DNA of 64,000 nucleotides from Bog-532 sp963828445. Lineage in GTDB: Bacteria > Actinomycetota > Actinomycetes > Streptosporangiales > Streptosporangiaceae. Positions 1 to 9,687 of this stretch are shown here, one piece after another. Every line of letters starts with the position of its first letter. The first letter of the stretch is position 1. The translations under genes and the position numbers were made by a program. The stretch lies in contig CAWHFP010000023.1 of the NCBI GenBank assembly GCA_963828445.1, forward strand, positions 1 through 64,000, in the 5' to 3' direction. The notes beneath the pieces are model-generated. The model was not told the DNA's origin. It was given only the letters and a program-made list of their open reading frames with translations, and ran no database searches.

Positions 1-52
1 GTCGTCACCTGACACAGGTATCCGCACCACCGCCCAGGGGCACCGGGGATTA

Positions 53-938
53 GTGACTGCATCAGGTTTGCTTGGGTCTGTCGTAATACCCGCTCATAAT
101 GAGGCCGCCGTTATCGGGCGCTGCCTGGATGCTCTGCTCGACGGGTTCCGCCCGGGCGAAATCGAAGTTGTCGTCGCCTGCAACGGCTGCACCGACGGGA
201 CGGCCGAAATGGTTCGATCGTCGCGCCACGCGGTCGATGTTATTGAGATCGCGGAGAGTTTGAAGCCGGCTGCGACGCGGGCGGCCGAGGAATTGGTCAC
301 CGCCTTCCCCCGCCTTTACCTGGATGCGGATGTGATCCTGACGTCAGCTGCGGCCCGACGGGTCCTGGAGCGTCTGGAAGCGGGTCCTGCCCTGGCCGGC
401 CGACCGCCGATCAGCTACGACAGCAGTCGGTCGGCACCCTGGTCCGCAGCTACTATGGGCTCGGGTGCGGGTTCCGCCGTGATGGGATCTCTATCGAGAA
501 CAGCGTTACGGTCTGACCGAGGTCGGCCGAGCGCGTTTCGGGCCCTTTCCTGATCTCACCGCCGAAGATCTCTACGTCGACCAGCAATTTCAGCGGTCGG
601 AGATTGAGATAGTCGATTGTGCGCCAGTGCAGGTGACGGTTCCGCGCCATACCACCGATCTGCTGAAGATTCTGCGCCGCGCCTATCAGGGAAAGGCGGA
701 GGTGAAGGGAGAGCCGTCAGCGTCCGGCCCCACGACCGGATCGGCAGTGCGCGATCTGGTCCGTTCGGTTTCGACCGACCCGGTCCGCCTGGCGGATGTC
801 GGTACCTACTTCGCACTGGCCGTGGCCGCCCGGATTACTTGGCGGTTTCCGGGCCGGCCGAGATGGGAGCGGGACAACAGCTCAAGGGAGCACCAGGTAA
901 CGGCGGCCGCGTCATCAGAGCATGACCCTTCGCTGTGA
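53..938 (+). CDS. Family 2 glycosyltransferase (frameshifted)
   Basis: Transfers a sugar from a nucleotide donor during surface polysaccharide assembly; the donor cannot be told. The N-terminus reads as a GT-A fold (VVIPAHNEAAVIGRCLDAL near residue 10, then VVACNGCTDGT, and a DVD-like LDADVIL near residue 90 as the metal-binding Asp motif). After about 425 the reading frame changes at least twice: YYGL, then a third frame carrying LTAEDLYVDQQF and the C-terminal helix region up to the stop at 938. GTG at 53 is the only start near the conserved N-terminus, with a weak GGGG upstream. The gene converges on the minus-strand WecG-type gene. The pieces clearly belong to one protein of about 290 residues, broken by indels. 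Family is confident, specificity is unknown. Confidence 0.75.
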
Positions 939-984
939 CCTGGCCAATGAGGCGCAAGCGGCCGAACCGGCCAGGAAATGGCCG

Positions 985-1813
985 TCAACCTCTCCGGAAA
1001 TATTTTCTGCGCATGCCCGCTACCGCGCATGAGCTGAGGAGCCGGGCCGCATAAGGAAGGTCATTTACAAGGTACCTGCGGAAGAGTCTCCACAAGTATA
1101 TAGACAGCCGGAACACCCATTCCAGGCCGGATCTCTGCATCCAGGCTGGCGCCCGTGGAATGGTGCCTGCCGCAAATGAGATCGCGGCCCCGCAGCCCAC
1201 GAACCAGGTACCCGGAAATGCCGGACCGAGTTCAGCGATCAGCCGCTCCTGCTTTGGAAAACCCATACCCACGTACACGACGTCCGGCAGCGCTTCGACA
1301 AGAGCATACGTATGAGTCCGAGACGCCATCTGGTGACTCTTCGAAGCCGACCGGCGGGGCGTCCGCGCCTGCCACCTTCAGGCCCGGGTACCGGCGGGCC
1401 AGTTCGGTACCGGCCAGATCGGGGACGCCGGGATCCCCGCCCAGCACGTAGACCGACAGTCCGGCATGCGCGGCCGCGCTGCTGAGTGAGAAAATCAGCG
1501 AGGAACCGGTCACTCGTTCGGCAAGGGCATTACCGCGCAACCGCGGCCGCCCAGATCAGCGGCATTCCGTCCGGAACGATCAGCGAAGCGTCCCGTACCA
1601 GGTCGCGCAAGTGGGGCTCCGGCGGGCGCGGTGACAGATGTCGATGTTGGGGGTAGCGACCCAGCCACCCTGGCCGGAGCTTGATTCGCTCACGATGTGG
1701 TCGACGACTCCGGCCTCGGTGAGGAGATCGAAATCGAACCCAGCCAGGCGCATACGACCGGGAGACGCAGGGCCATCCCACCGACCGGGCGGTATCGGAG
1801 TGCCCATGGTCAA
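985..1813 (-). CDS. WecG/TagA/CpsF-family glycosyltransferase (frameshifted)
   Basis: This family adds N-acetylmannosamine(uronate) or a related sugar to a lipid-linked precursor. The N-terminal piece has LAGFDFDLLTEAGVVDHIV and ATPNIDI, followed in other frames by DASLIVPDGMPLIWAA, VYVLGGDPGV, then LPDVVYVGMGFPKQERLI and WFVGCGAAISFAAGT, all in family order. The C-terminus is WMQRSGLEWVFRL followed by the short basic helix that docks these enzymes to the membrane. Frame changes lie near 1630, 1540 and 1315. ATG at 1813 gives about 275 residues, the usual size. It diverges from the RmlC gene across a 260 bp AT-richer gap. Assignment to the family is firm; three indels make the gene formally broken. 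Confidence 0.82.
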
Positions 1814-2073
1814 CCTCGCCTCTATATCGTGCTATAACGCAAAGTAAACTTTAACTGGGTGAATAAACATTAATAAGACGCTCAATCCGGTCATTGGGGT
1901 TACACGGGGTACGCGCCGTTATCGTTTTGTTATTCTGACTCGCAGTGACCGCCTGGTCTTCGTCACCGCCCTTCGGCCGTTGCAGCTGGCGTTTGCGAAT
2001 TGGCTACCGATTGTTACGGCGCAAATATGGATGCGTACGCCCGGCGAACCAGCGAATCGGTTAAAGGACTCAG
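1814..2073. other. Intergenic region, likely divergent promoters
   Basis: A 260 bp gap between the divergent WecG-type and RmlC genes, clearly richer in A/T than the flanking genes, especially 1835-1880 and 1915-1945. It must hold promoters for both directions, but no convincing -35/-10 pair with 16-18 bp spacing was found. No ORF of note. Confidence 0.4.
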
Positions 2074-2085
2074 TTGGGGTTCAAA

Positions 2086-2723
2086 ATGGATGCGATGAGT
2101 ATCAACGGCGCCTGGATTTACACTCCTAAAATTCACCAGGACGCCAGAGGGAGCTTCCTGGAAGGCTTCCGGGGCGATGAGCTCGCCGCGGACGTGGGCT
2201 ACCGGCTGGATGTCGCGCAGGCCAACTGGTCGGTGTCGCACCGAGGTGTCGTCCGCGGTGTCGACTTCGCTGAGGTCCCACCGGGTCAGGCCAAGTACGT
2301 CAGCTGTGCGCGCGGGGCGATGATTGACGTCGTGGTCGACATCCGGGTCGGGTCGCCCCAGTTCGGACGGTGGGAAGCGGTCCGGCTCGACGATGAGAAT
2401 CGGCGATCGGTCTTCATCGCCGAAGGGCTCGGGCATGCCTTCATGGCGTTGACCGATCGTGTCCACCGTGGTACCTGTGTTCGACGCCGTACGCGCCCGG
2501 CCGCGAACACGGCGTCAATCCGCTGGATCCCGCCCTGGGCATCGACTGGCCCGCTGACGTGACGCCGGTGCTCTCGGCGAAGGACGCGGACGCGCCGTCC
2601 CTGCTGGAGGCCGAGAGCAGGGGGATCCTGCCTCGGTACGCGGACTGTGCCGCCTACATCGCCGGCTGCGCGAGGGGGAACACGGCCCCGGGATGCTGCG
2701 GCCGCCGGCCGCAGCAGGTCTAG
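2086..2723 (+). CDS. rmlC: dTDP-4-dehydrorhamnose 3,5-epimerase (RmlC family, frameshifted)
   Basis: RmlC epimerises C3 and C5 of dTDP-4-keto-6-deoxyglucose on the way to dTDP-rhamnose. Visible family signatures are IHQDARGSFLE, the loop ANWSVSHRGVVRGVDF (the usual catalytic His region is SHRGVVRG.HF, here with D in place of the second His-like position), GQAKYVSCARGAMIDVVVD, and EGLGHAFMAL. A frame change near 2465 moves the C-terminus (YAPGREHGVNPLDPALGIDWP) to another frame, which ends in TAG at 2723. ATG 2086 fits the family N-terminus; TTG 2074, preceded by AAAGGA, is an alternative. It converges with the RmlA gene and shares the bases CTAG with it. rmlB and rmlD are not in this window. 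Confidence 0.85.
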
Positions 2724-3788
2724 GAGCTTATCTGCACCTTGCTGTGGTCGCCGAGGATGAGCCGGTGGGCCCGGGGCACCCGCGGTGCCGGGGTGACCTC
2801 GACGTCGTGGCCGATGATCGAGGCTTCGATGCGGCGGACCCCCCGGATGGAGGCGCGGGGGAGCAGGATGGAGTACTCGATCTCGCTGTCGTCGATGGTG
2901 CAGTCCTCGGCGACGGCGGTGAACGGGCCTATGTAGGAGCCGGTCACCTTGCTGCCCGCGCCCGATGATGGCCGGCCCGACGATGCGCGAGCCGCTGACC
3001 TGGGCGCCGCCTCGATGTGGACGCGGCCGATGATCTCGCAGCCCGCGTCGAGCGTGCCGTCGCATCGCGACGGGATCGTCTCCAGGACCAGGCGGTTGAC
3101 CTCGAGCATGTCGGCGACGTTGCCGGTGTCCTTCCAGTAGCCGGAGATGACCGACGACCGCACCGCCTGGCCGTGATCGATGAGCCACTGGATGGCCTCG
3201 GTGATCTCCAGCTCTCCGCGCCAGGACGGCTGAAGGTTCCGGACGGCCTCGTGGATCGACGGGGTTGAAGATGTAGACCCCGACCAGCGCGAGGTCGCTC
3301 TCGGGCCGCTGTGGCTTCTCTTCCAGGCCGATGACCTGCCCGGCTGCGTCGAGTTCGGCGACGCCGAACTCGCGCGGGTCGGGTACCTGCGTGAGCATGA
3401 TCTGGGCGTCCGGCCGCTCGGCGCGGAACTCCTCGACCAGGGGGGTGATGCCGCCGACGATGAAGTTGTCGCCGAGGTACATGACGAAGTCGTCGTCCCC
3501 GAGGAAGTCTCTGGCCACCAGGACCGCGTGGGCCAGGCCGAGTGGCGCCGACTGCCTGATGTACGTGGTGCTGAGGCCGAAGGCCGAGCCGTCACCGACC
3601 GCCGTCCTCGATGGCCGGCGCGGTATCTCCCACCACCAGCCCGACCTCGGTGATGCCCGCGTCCCGGATGGCCTCGAGGCCGTAGAACAGGACGGGTTTG
3701 TTGGCGACCGGAAGCAGCTGCTTGGCCGAGGTATGCGTGATCGGCCGGAGCCTGGTCCCGCACCCCCCGACAGGACAAGAGCCTTCAT
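2720..3788 (-). CDS. rmlA: Glucose-1-phosphate thymidylyltransferase, long form (frameshifted)
   Basis: Makes dTDP-glucose from dTTP and glucose-1-phosphate. The start MKALVLSGGAG matches the nucleotide-binding loop, then, in other frames, TSAKQLLPVANKPVLFYGLE, VGDGSAFGLSTTYIRQ, PLGLAHAVLVARDFLGDDDF, MYLGDNFI and GLEEKPQRPESD are in the right order. A left-handed beta-helix C-terminus follows (IIGRVHIEA, SGSRIVGPAIIGRG, GSYIGPFTAVAEDCTIDDS, IEASIIGHD), so this is the approximately 355-residue type with the hexapeptide-repeat tail rather than the short RmlA. At least four frame changes are needed, near 3755, 3600, 3270 and around 3000. Its stop overlaps the RmlC stop. Function is secure even though the ORF is broken. 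Confidence 0.85.
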
Positions 3789-4295
3789 GTGGCGGGCCCC
3801 CCAGAGAATTGGCGTTCGTCTCCCGCTTGATAGACGCGCAGTGCCGCGAATCGGGTGACGGGGATAAATCACGAAAAGGTAACGGCAGCGACTGTGTTCC
3901 GCAGTGGCGGGGCGGCGGGCGCAGCCGAGGCCCGGCGAAGTCACCAATTGAATTTACGTCGATACTTTAAGTGATAATTCCAGGTGAATGCGGCAGGTAT
4001 AGCCGCGCGTCGCGTCACGCAGGGTCATTCTCGGAGACCTTTCCCGGCGCCCGGGCCTGCGTTGTATCCCGGGGCTAAGATTGCCTTCTCGGCTGGGTGG
4101 TTAAATTGGCCAGGAAACGGCTAGCCTGGCGAGTGATCAGCACGTACGTATTCCGTCACTCGCGAACGAGCCGTGATCTGTTCGAGGCGGCCAATTCTGT
4201 GAGCCTTCGCTGAGAATCATCTCAGGGAAGGCCGAACCTGACGGCCCTGGAGATGGGTAAACGGGCGAAAAGAGAGGAGTATTGCCAAACTTACG
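3789..4295. other. 507 bp intergenic region
   Basis: Separates the divergent RmlA gene and the plus-strand glycosyltransferase. It is A/T-richer around 3940-4110. A GATAAT-like hexamer occurs near 3973, but no good -35 is spaced correctly. Short ORFs here have no recognisable product. The last 30 bp hold the purine-rich GAGAGGAG that probably serves the downstream gene. Confidence 0.35.
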
Positions 4296-5259
4296 ATGGA
4301 ATCGACGCAAATACAACAAAATGGTCATACCGGTCATTCGGTGCGGGCCCCATGCACCGCCGTCATCGTCACCTACCAGAGCGCGGGGCACATCGGTGTG
4401 CTCCTGGGCGCCCTGCAGAAAGAGCGTGGAAGGCCGGCCTCGACCTTGACGTCCTGGTGGTCGACAACGCGTCGACCGACGACACGGCCCAGGTCGTGGC
4501 GCGCTTCGGCTGGGTGACCTGGGTACCGTCCAGCGGCAATATCGGATACGCCGCCGCGGTGAACATCGGGGGCAGGCTGATTCCTGGCCAGCGGGCGATG
4601 CTCGTCCTGAACCCCGACCTGACGCTCGAGCCGGGAACGCTCGGCCGTTTGCTCGATGGACTCGATCGCCCGGCGTGGCGTCGCGGTCCCGCGAGTGGAG
4701 AACGCCGACGGATCGCTGTTCCCGTCACTCCGGACGAGCGGTCCTTGGGCCGGGCATTGGTCGACGCCGCCCTGGGGTCTCAGGCCGGCTGCCCCGGCGG
4801 TGGAGTGAAATGGTCTGGGATCCGCATGCCTACCGCAGCGAGCAGTTTCCGGATTGGGCCGTGGGTGCGGTGCTGCTGGTGTCGAGTGCGTGCCGCGCGG
4901 CCGTGGGCGACTGGGATGAGCGGTATTTCCTCTATTGCGAGGAGACTGATTTCCTGCGGCGCGTGCGTGCCGCTGGCCTGCGCATCCGCTACGAGCCAGC
5001 GGCTGTGGTCCGGCACATCGGCGGCGGCTCGGGAACGTCGCCCGGGCTGTACGCGCTTTGCGTCGTCGATTCGGTCCGGTACTACCGTCGGTACCACCGG
5101 TGGCTCCCGGCTGGCGTCTACGCCGCGGAAATCGCGCTGGCTCAGCTGATGCGGGGGCGGCGGCCCGCGGCTCGTCTCGCGCTGCGCGCTCTGCTGCGGC
5201 CGGTGGTTCGCTCGACGTTGCCGAGCCCGACGCTCCCCAGCGTCCCCGATGGTGAGTGA
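4296..5259 (+). CDS. Family 2 (rhamnosyl-type) glycosyltransferase (frameshifted)
   Basis: Inverting GT-A glycosyltransferase, similar in layout to WbbL-like rhamnosyltransferases. The N-terminus has TAVIVTYQSAGHIGVLL, then in a second frame LDVLVVDNASTDDTAQVV, SGNIGYAAAVNIG and LVLNPDL (the metal-binding region). The C-terminus has DWAVGAVLLVSS, DERYFLYCEETDF (the acceptor-side Asp/Glu cluster typical of this family), VRHIGGGSG, and a final amphipathic helix. Frame changes fall near 4425 and repeatedly between 4670 and 4800. ATG 4296 is the best start; the strong GAGAGGAG lies farther upstream than usual. With RmlA and RmlC next door, a dTDP-rhamnose donor is a reasonable inference, not shown. 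Confidence 0.78.
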
Positions 5260-5501
5260 GACATGGAGGACATCCCGATCGGTGTCGATTCATGTCCGCT
5301 GATTGCGTGCCCGAACTAAATAATTCAGCTATGATCATCAGTCACAAGTTCATGGTGCCGAGGGGGGTTCCGTGTGCCAGTGATCTTCGTGCGGCGTGTC
5401 TCCCGCCGCTGATGGGCCGGCCAGGCCGTGCCGAGCGTCGATGCGACCAGCCCCATTAAGAGCAGTCATCCCCGATAACAGAACAGCGACGTAGCTGACC
5501 G

Positions 5502-6410
5502 ATGATCAAGCTCCCGTTTGCGAAGACAGCTCTCAGCTCAAAATCCCGCGCAGAACGATTGCCTGAGTGGACTGAAACTGGCCCCGAGATCTTGGTCTCG
5601 CAGTACTTTCAGGACTACTTTGCCTGCGGCAAGCCAGGTTTAAGATTCATTGTCCGTAAGCCGGTCAAGAGCCTTCGGATGCTCGGTGCGCTACGCCGTC
5701 TCCCCCGGCTCGAGGTCGTTCCCTCATTCGCGGATATTGAGGCCGCCGCTATTCACGGTCCGCTGGCCCGGCACACGATTCTGGCTCGTTCCGGGCTCTC
5801 GGTGGCCACGGTCCTGCCGTTGCCGCAGGAGCCGGGCCAGTATTCACTGGGCGCATCAAAGCAGACGCTGCGCCGCAAGGTGAGGCACGCCCGGCGGCAG
5901 GGCGTCACCTGGGCCGAGGTCACCGACGTGGCCGAGCGGAAAGAGCTGCTTCAGACGGCCGACGAGTTCGAGCGGACTCACCCCAACGAGACGTACCGCA
6001 ACTTGAGTCCCGACAACAGCGAGCTGCTTGATTACCGGCTCTGGCTCGCTGCCTACTCGGCCGATGGGCGTCCGTTGCTGTTGTCCGTCACACCATTCGA
6101 TGATGAGCTGGCCCTGCTCACTTATTTCCGGACCATGGGCACCGGTGACGAGCAAAGTAACGCGCGCTACCTGATGACGCAGACGTTGGTGGATCAACTG
6201 GCCCGGCGCGGCGTGCGGTACCTGCTGGACAGTGGCAGCGTGGCCATGCCGAGCGGGCTTCGTCACTTTCAGCGGATGCTTGGATTCCGGATCGTTCGCA
6301 TTCGCACCGCAAATTCGGCTCGCAGTGCTCAGCGGCGCCAAAGCCATTACCGCCGGCCACCTCAGCTGGGCCGCCAAGGCAACCCCGTCCATCGGGCCCG
6401 GCCTCAGTAG
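5502..6410 (+). CDS. GNAT/FemAB-like acetyltransferase-fold protein
   Basis: An intact 302-residue ORF. The central part looks like a GNAT or FemAB-type fold: SKQTLRRKVRHARRQGVTW (a basic helix like those preceding the acyl-CoA or tRNA site), LLQTADEFERTHPNETYRNLS, LLLSVTPFDDELALLTYF, SNARYLMTQTLVDQLARRG, and GLRHFQRMLGF near the end, which resembles the closing strand-helix of FemAB-type proteins. The last 30 residues after this are Arg/Gln-rich and may be out of frame. No signal peptide. It sits between polysaccharide genes and converges on the initiating transferase with a 7 bp overlap, so modification of a sugar or cell-wall group is a guess from context only. Confidence 0.55.
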   Translation: MIKLPFAKTALSSKSRAERLPEWTETGPEILVSQYFQDYFACGKPGLRFIVRKPVKSLRMLGALRRLPRLEVVPSFADIEAAAIHGPLARHTILARSGLSVATVLPLPQEPGQYSLGASKQTLRRKVRHARRQGVTWAEVTDVAERKELLQTADEFERTHPNETYRNLSPDNSELLDYRLWLAAYSADGRPLLLSVTPFDDELALLTYFRTMGTGDEQSNARYLMTQTLVDQLARRGVRYLLDSGSVAMPSGLRHFQRMLGFRIVRIRTANSARSAQRRQSHYRRPPQLGRQGNPVHRARPQ

Positions 6411-7958
6411 GCTCCGGAGCCGCGAAAGACGGCGGAGGCGGTCTTCCACAGGATCTGCAGGTCGAGGGCGACGGACCAGTTCTCCACGTAGCGGACGTCG
6501 AGCCGGACCGCTTCGTCATACGGCAGGTCCGAACGCCCGCTGACCTGCCACAGACCGGTGATGCCGGGCTTGACCTTGTGCCGGCGCTGCATCTCGTACC
6601 CGTACTTTTCGACCTCGGAAGGCAACGCGGGGCGGGGCCCGACCAGGGACATCTCGCCGAGGGCCACGTTGATCAGCTGCGGCAGCTCGTCCAGCGACCA
6701 GCGGCGCAGCCAGCCACCCACCTTGGTGATCCGCGGGTCGCGGCGCATCTTGAACAGCATCCCGCCGGCCGAGTCGTTGAGCTGAGCCAGGTGGGCCTTG
6801 CGCGCTTCGGCGTCCACGACCATGGTGCGGAACTTCCACACCTGGAACGTGCCGCTGTTGATGCCGACGCGGGTCTGCTTGAAGAACACCGGCCCGCGAT
6901 CAGTCAGGCGGATGGCCGCCGCGATGACCGCGAACACCGGCGCCAGCGCCACCAGAGCAAGGCCGGCGGCGAGCCGGTCGAGCGCACCTTTGAACAGTCG
7001 CTTGGCGCCACCGAGCTCGGCCTGGTCGACGTGCAGCAGCGGCAGTCCGGCCACCGGCCGGATCGTGGTCCGCGGCCCCGCGACGTCCATCAAGGCGGGT
7101 GCCACGCACAGGTCGGTACTGGTGGTTTCCAGCTCCCAGCCGAGCTGGCGCAACCGGGTGCCGTCCATTTCCGGGCAGGAGAGCACGGCCACGGTGTCCG
7201 CGCCGAAGTGGTCGACCGCAGCCGTGATGCTGTCCAGGCCGCCGAACACCGGGGTACTGCCGACCGTGGGTCGGCCGGCTGGACCCGGCCAGGCAGGCCC
7301 CGACCACCCACATGCCGTGGTAACTGTGGCGGCTCAGCATCAGGGAGAGCTCGGCCACGGCCGGGGCGTGTCCGACCACCACCACCCGGCGCAGGCACTG
7401 GCCGGCGCTGCGCATCTTGTGCAGGTGCTTACGCAGCCAGTAGCGCATGCCCAGATCGAGCAGGGCGGTCGACGGCATGGCCACCGCCACGTAGCCGCGC
7501 GCGATATCCAGCTTGAACGCGTAGGAGAAGATGGCCACCCCCGCGGTCAGGCAGACCGCGGCGTTGGCGATGCGCCGGAATTCGTCCGAGCCGACGCCGA
7601 TGAACCGGGAGTCGTACCCGCCGGCCAGGGCCACCGAGGCCGCCCACAGCAGCGGCAGGGCGCAGGTGAAGACCAGGTATTCCATGGGCTGCGAACCTTG
7701 GCTCACGAACCGGGCCTGGATCGCGATCACCCCGGCCACAACCCCGCAGGCGAAGTCGCCGATCGCGGCCCGCCACAGATAGGCGCGGGCCCAGGCTGCG
7801 GAAGTTTGCGCCGCGAGTATGGCCTGACGGCCGGGAAGTGATCCGGCAATTGCTGATTGGCCGGCCACGGTTACCGTCCTCGGCCCGGTCCGGGCATCGT
7901 TTCCTTGTTCTCGGCCACGAGGCCGCCTCCCCCTCAGGTCGCCGGAGTCCCGGCGCAT
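6404..7958 (-). CDS. Polyprenyl-phosphate sugar-1-phosphate transferase (initiating enzyme, frameshifted)
   Basis: Starts repeat-unit synthesis by moving a sugar-1-phosphate from a nucleotide sugar to undecaprenyl phosphate. The N-terminal half holds several hydrophobic segments (for example CGVVAGVIAI, LVFTCALPLLWAASVALAG, AAVCLTAGVAIFSY) and a cytoplasmic CoA-binding-like domain (RRVVVVGHAPAVAEL). The catalytic C-terminal domain carries KRLFKGALDRLAAGL, VFFKQTRVG, FQVWKFRTM, DELPQLINVALGEMSLVGPR and KPGITGLWQVSGRSDL, all hallmark motifs of WbaP/CpsE-type enzymes. The frame changes near 7255. ATG 7958 is preferred; an in-frame extension to 8087 is low-complexity. The stop overlaps the convergent plus-strand gene. 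Confidence 0.9.
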
Positions 7959-8358
7959 GCCATCGCTGCTCCCAGGTCCGCGGTCGGCGGGACAGGGCGG
8001 TTCAGGGAGACTTTTAAGAGAGGCTCGATAAACCCCGCTTGATACACCGGGCGGCCATTTATCGAAGCAATTTTGGTATTTAGTCAATTACCCTGAGTGA
8101 GATGCCCAGCATGCGTGGCGGCAAGCTCAACACCCTCGGTATTCGAATAAATACTTTTAGCTAAAACATCGCAGGACTCGAACCTTTCCGGTCACGCCCC
8201 GGCCCGGCAGTCGGCACAGGTCTGCCGTTGTGAGTCGGCTCGCCTATCGCACCCGAAATCACATTTCAAGGCGCCGGCGGTATCACCGCGCCTGGTCCGG
8301 CGCTCATATGCGCAGGTCCGGACGACGAGCGACCGGCCCGGCTCAAGTAGGGGATGCG
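7959..8358. other. 400 bp divergent intergenic region
   Basis: Lies between the initiating transferase (minus) and the start of the long EPS operon (plus), so it probably carries the promoters of both. The stretch 8050-8175 is A/T-rich (for example AATAAATACTTTTAGC near 8148). The plus-strand gene is preceded by GTAGGGGAT as a weak ribosome site. No defined operator was seen. Confidence 0.45.
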
Positions 8359-9687
8359 ATGAAGGTAGCGGTGTTCGGTCTCGGCTACGTGGGGACGGTG
8401 ACGGCCGCCTGCCTGGCCTCCCACGGACATGACGTCTGGGGTGTGGACGTCGACGGGGCCAAGGTGGCAGACATCCGGGCCGGGCGCAGCCCGGTGGCCG
8501 AGCCCGGCCTGGACGAGACTCATCGAGCAAGGCCGTCGCCGACGGGACGCTGCACGCCACCACGTCGTGCGCGGACGCGCTGGACGAGGCCGAGGTCTCG
8601 CTGGTCTGCGTGGGCACGCCGTCCACCCCCGGCGGCGCGACCGACCTGTCCTACATCCGCCGGGCGGTGGACGACATCGTGGCCGCGCTCCGGCTCGCCG
8701 TGCCGTCGGCCTCCGGCCACCACAGCGTGGTCATCCGCAGCACCGTGCCGCCGGGCACGATCGACAAGGCCGTGCTGCCCGCGCTCACCAGCGGGCTGGC
8801 CGACACGGCGATCACGCCCGGCGCGGCCATGTGCCCCGAGTTCCTGCGCGAGGGCACCTCGGTGGAGGACTTCTTCAACGCCCCGCTGATGGTGGTCGGG
8901 ACGTCCGACCCGGTGGTGGCCGACACCGTGACCAGCTTGTTCGGCTTCCTGGACCAGCCCGCCAAGGTGGTCGAGCCGCGCACCGCCGAGTCGCTCAAGT
9001 ACGCCTGCAACGCCTTCCACGCGACCAAGGTGTCGTTCGCCAACGAGATGGCCCGGCTGCTGCGCCGGGTCGGCGTCGACTCCCGCGAGGTCATGTCCCT
9101 GTTCGTCGAGGACCAGGTGCTGAACATCTCCCCGGCCTACCTGCGGCCCGGGTTCGCGTTCGGCGGGTCCTGCCTGCCCAAGGACATCCGGTCGCTGCTG
9201 CACCTGGCCCGGGTCAACAGCGCCGACCTGCCCATGCTGTCCGGCACGCTGGCCACCAACGAGCTGGTCGATCAGCGGACGTGGTCGACCGGGTGGTGGC
9301 CTGCGACGGCCGCACCGTCGCGCTGCTCGGGCTGAGCTTCAAGAACAACACCGACGACCTGCGCGAGAGCCCGAACGTCGAGCTGGCCGAGCGGCTGATC
9401 GGCAAGGGCTTCCACGTCCGCATCTACGACCCGGTGGTCAACCCGGCCAAGCTGATCGGCTCCAACCGCCGGGCCATCGAGGCCAAGCTGCCGCACCTGA
9501 GCCAGCTGCTGGCACGCAGGAGCCCGGCCAGGCCCTGGACGGCGCCGACATCGCGATCGTCTCCTCCGGCGACCAGGCCGTCCGCGACGCCCTGCTCCGG
9601 TCCGACCCCGCGCACCTGTTCGACCTGAACGGCCGCCTGGGCCCGGAGATCGAGGCGCTGTCCGGTTACGAAGGGATCGGCTGGTGA
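8359..9687 (+). CDS. AlgD-type nucleotide-sugar 6-dehydrogenase (frameshifted)
   Basis: Oxidises the C6 hydroxyl of GDP-mannose or UDP-glucose to the uronic acid using two NAD. Motifs in order: MKVAVFGLGYVGTVTAACLA (Rossmann GxGxxG), VSLVCVGTPSTP, VIRSTVPPGT, CPEFLREGT, ESLKYACNAFHATKVSFANE, and FAFGGSCLPKD, which contains the catalytic Cys. Next comes LGLSFKNNTDDLRESPNVEL in the C-terminal UDP-binding domain. The wording around FLREGTSVEDFFNAP and RPGFAFGGSCLPKD is closer to GDP-mannose dehydrogenase AlgD than to typical Ugd, but this does not settle the substrate. Frames change near 8518, 9280 and 9520. The TGA overlaps the GTG of the next gene, so the two are translationally coupled. Confidence 0.88.

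Noticed and set aside
2286..3947. Long minus-strand ORF of 553 codons
   Set aside because: Only its first half overlaps real RmlA frames; the rest is a shadow of RmlC and of other RmlA frames. The true RmlA protein is assembled from several frames.
5256..5459. Small ORF of 67 codons before the GNAT-like gene
   Set aside because: No ribosome site, no motif, overlaps the end of the glycosyltransferase, and contains A/T-rich promoter-like sequence.
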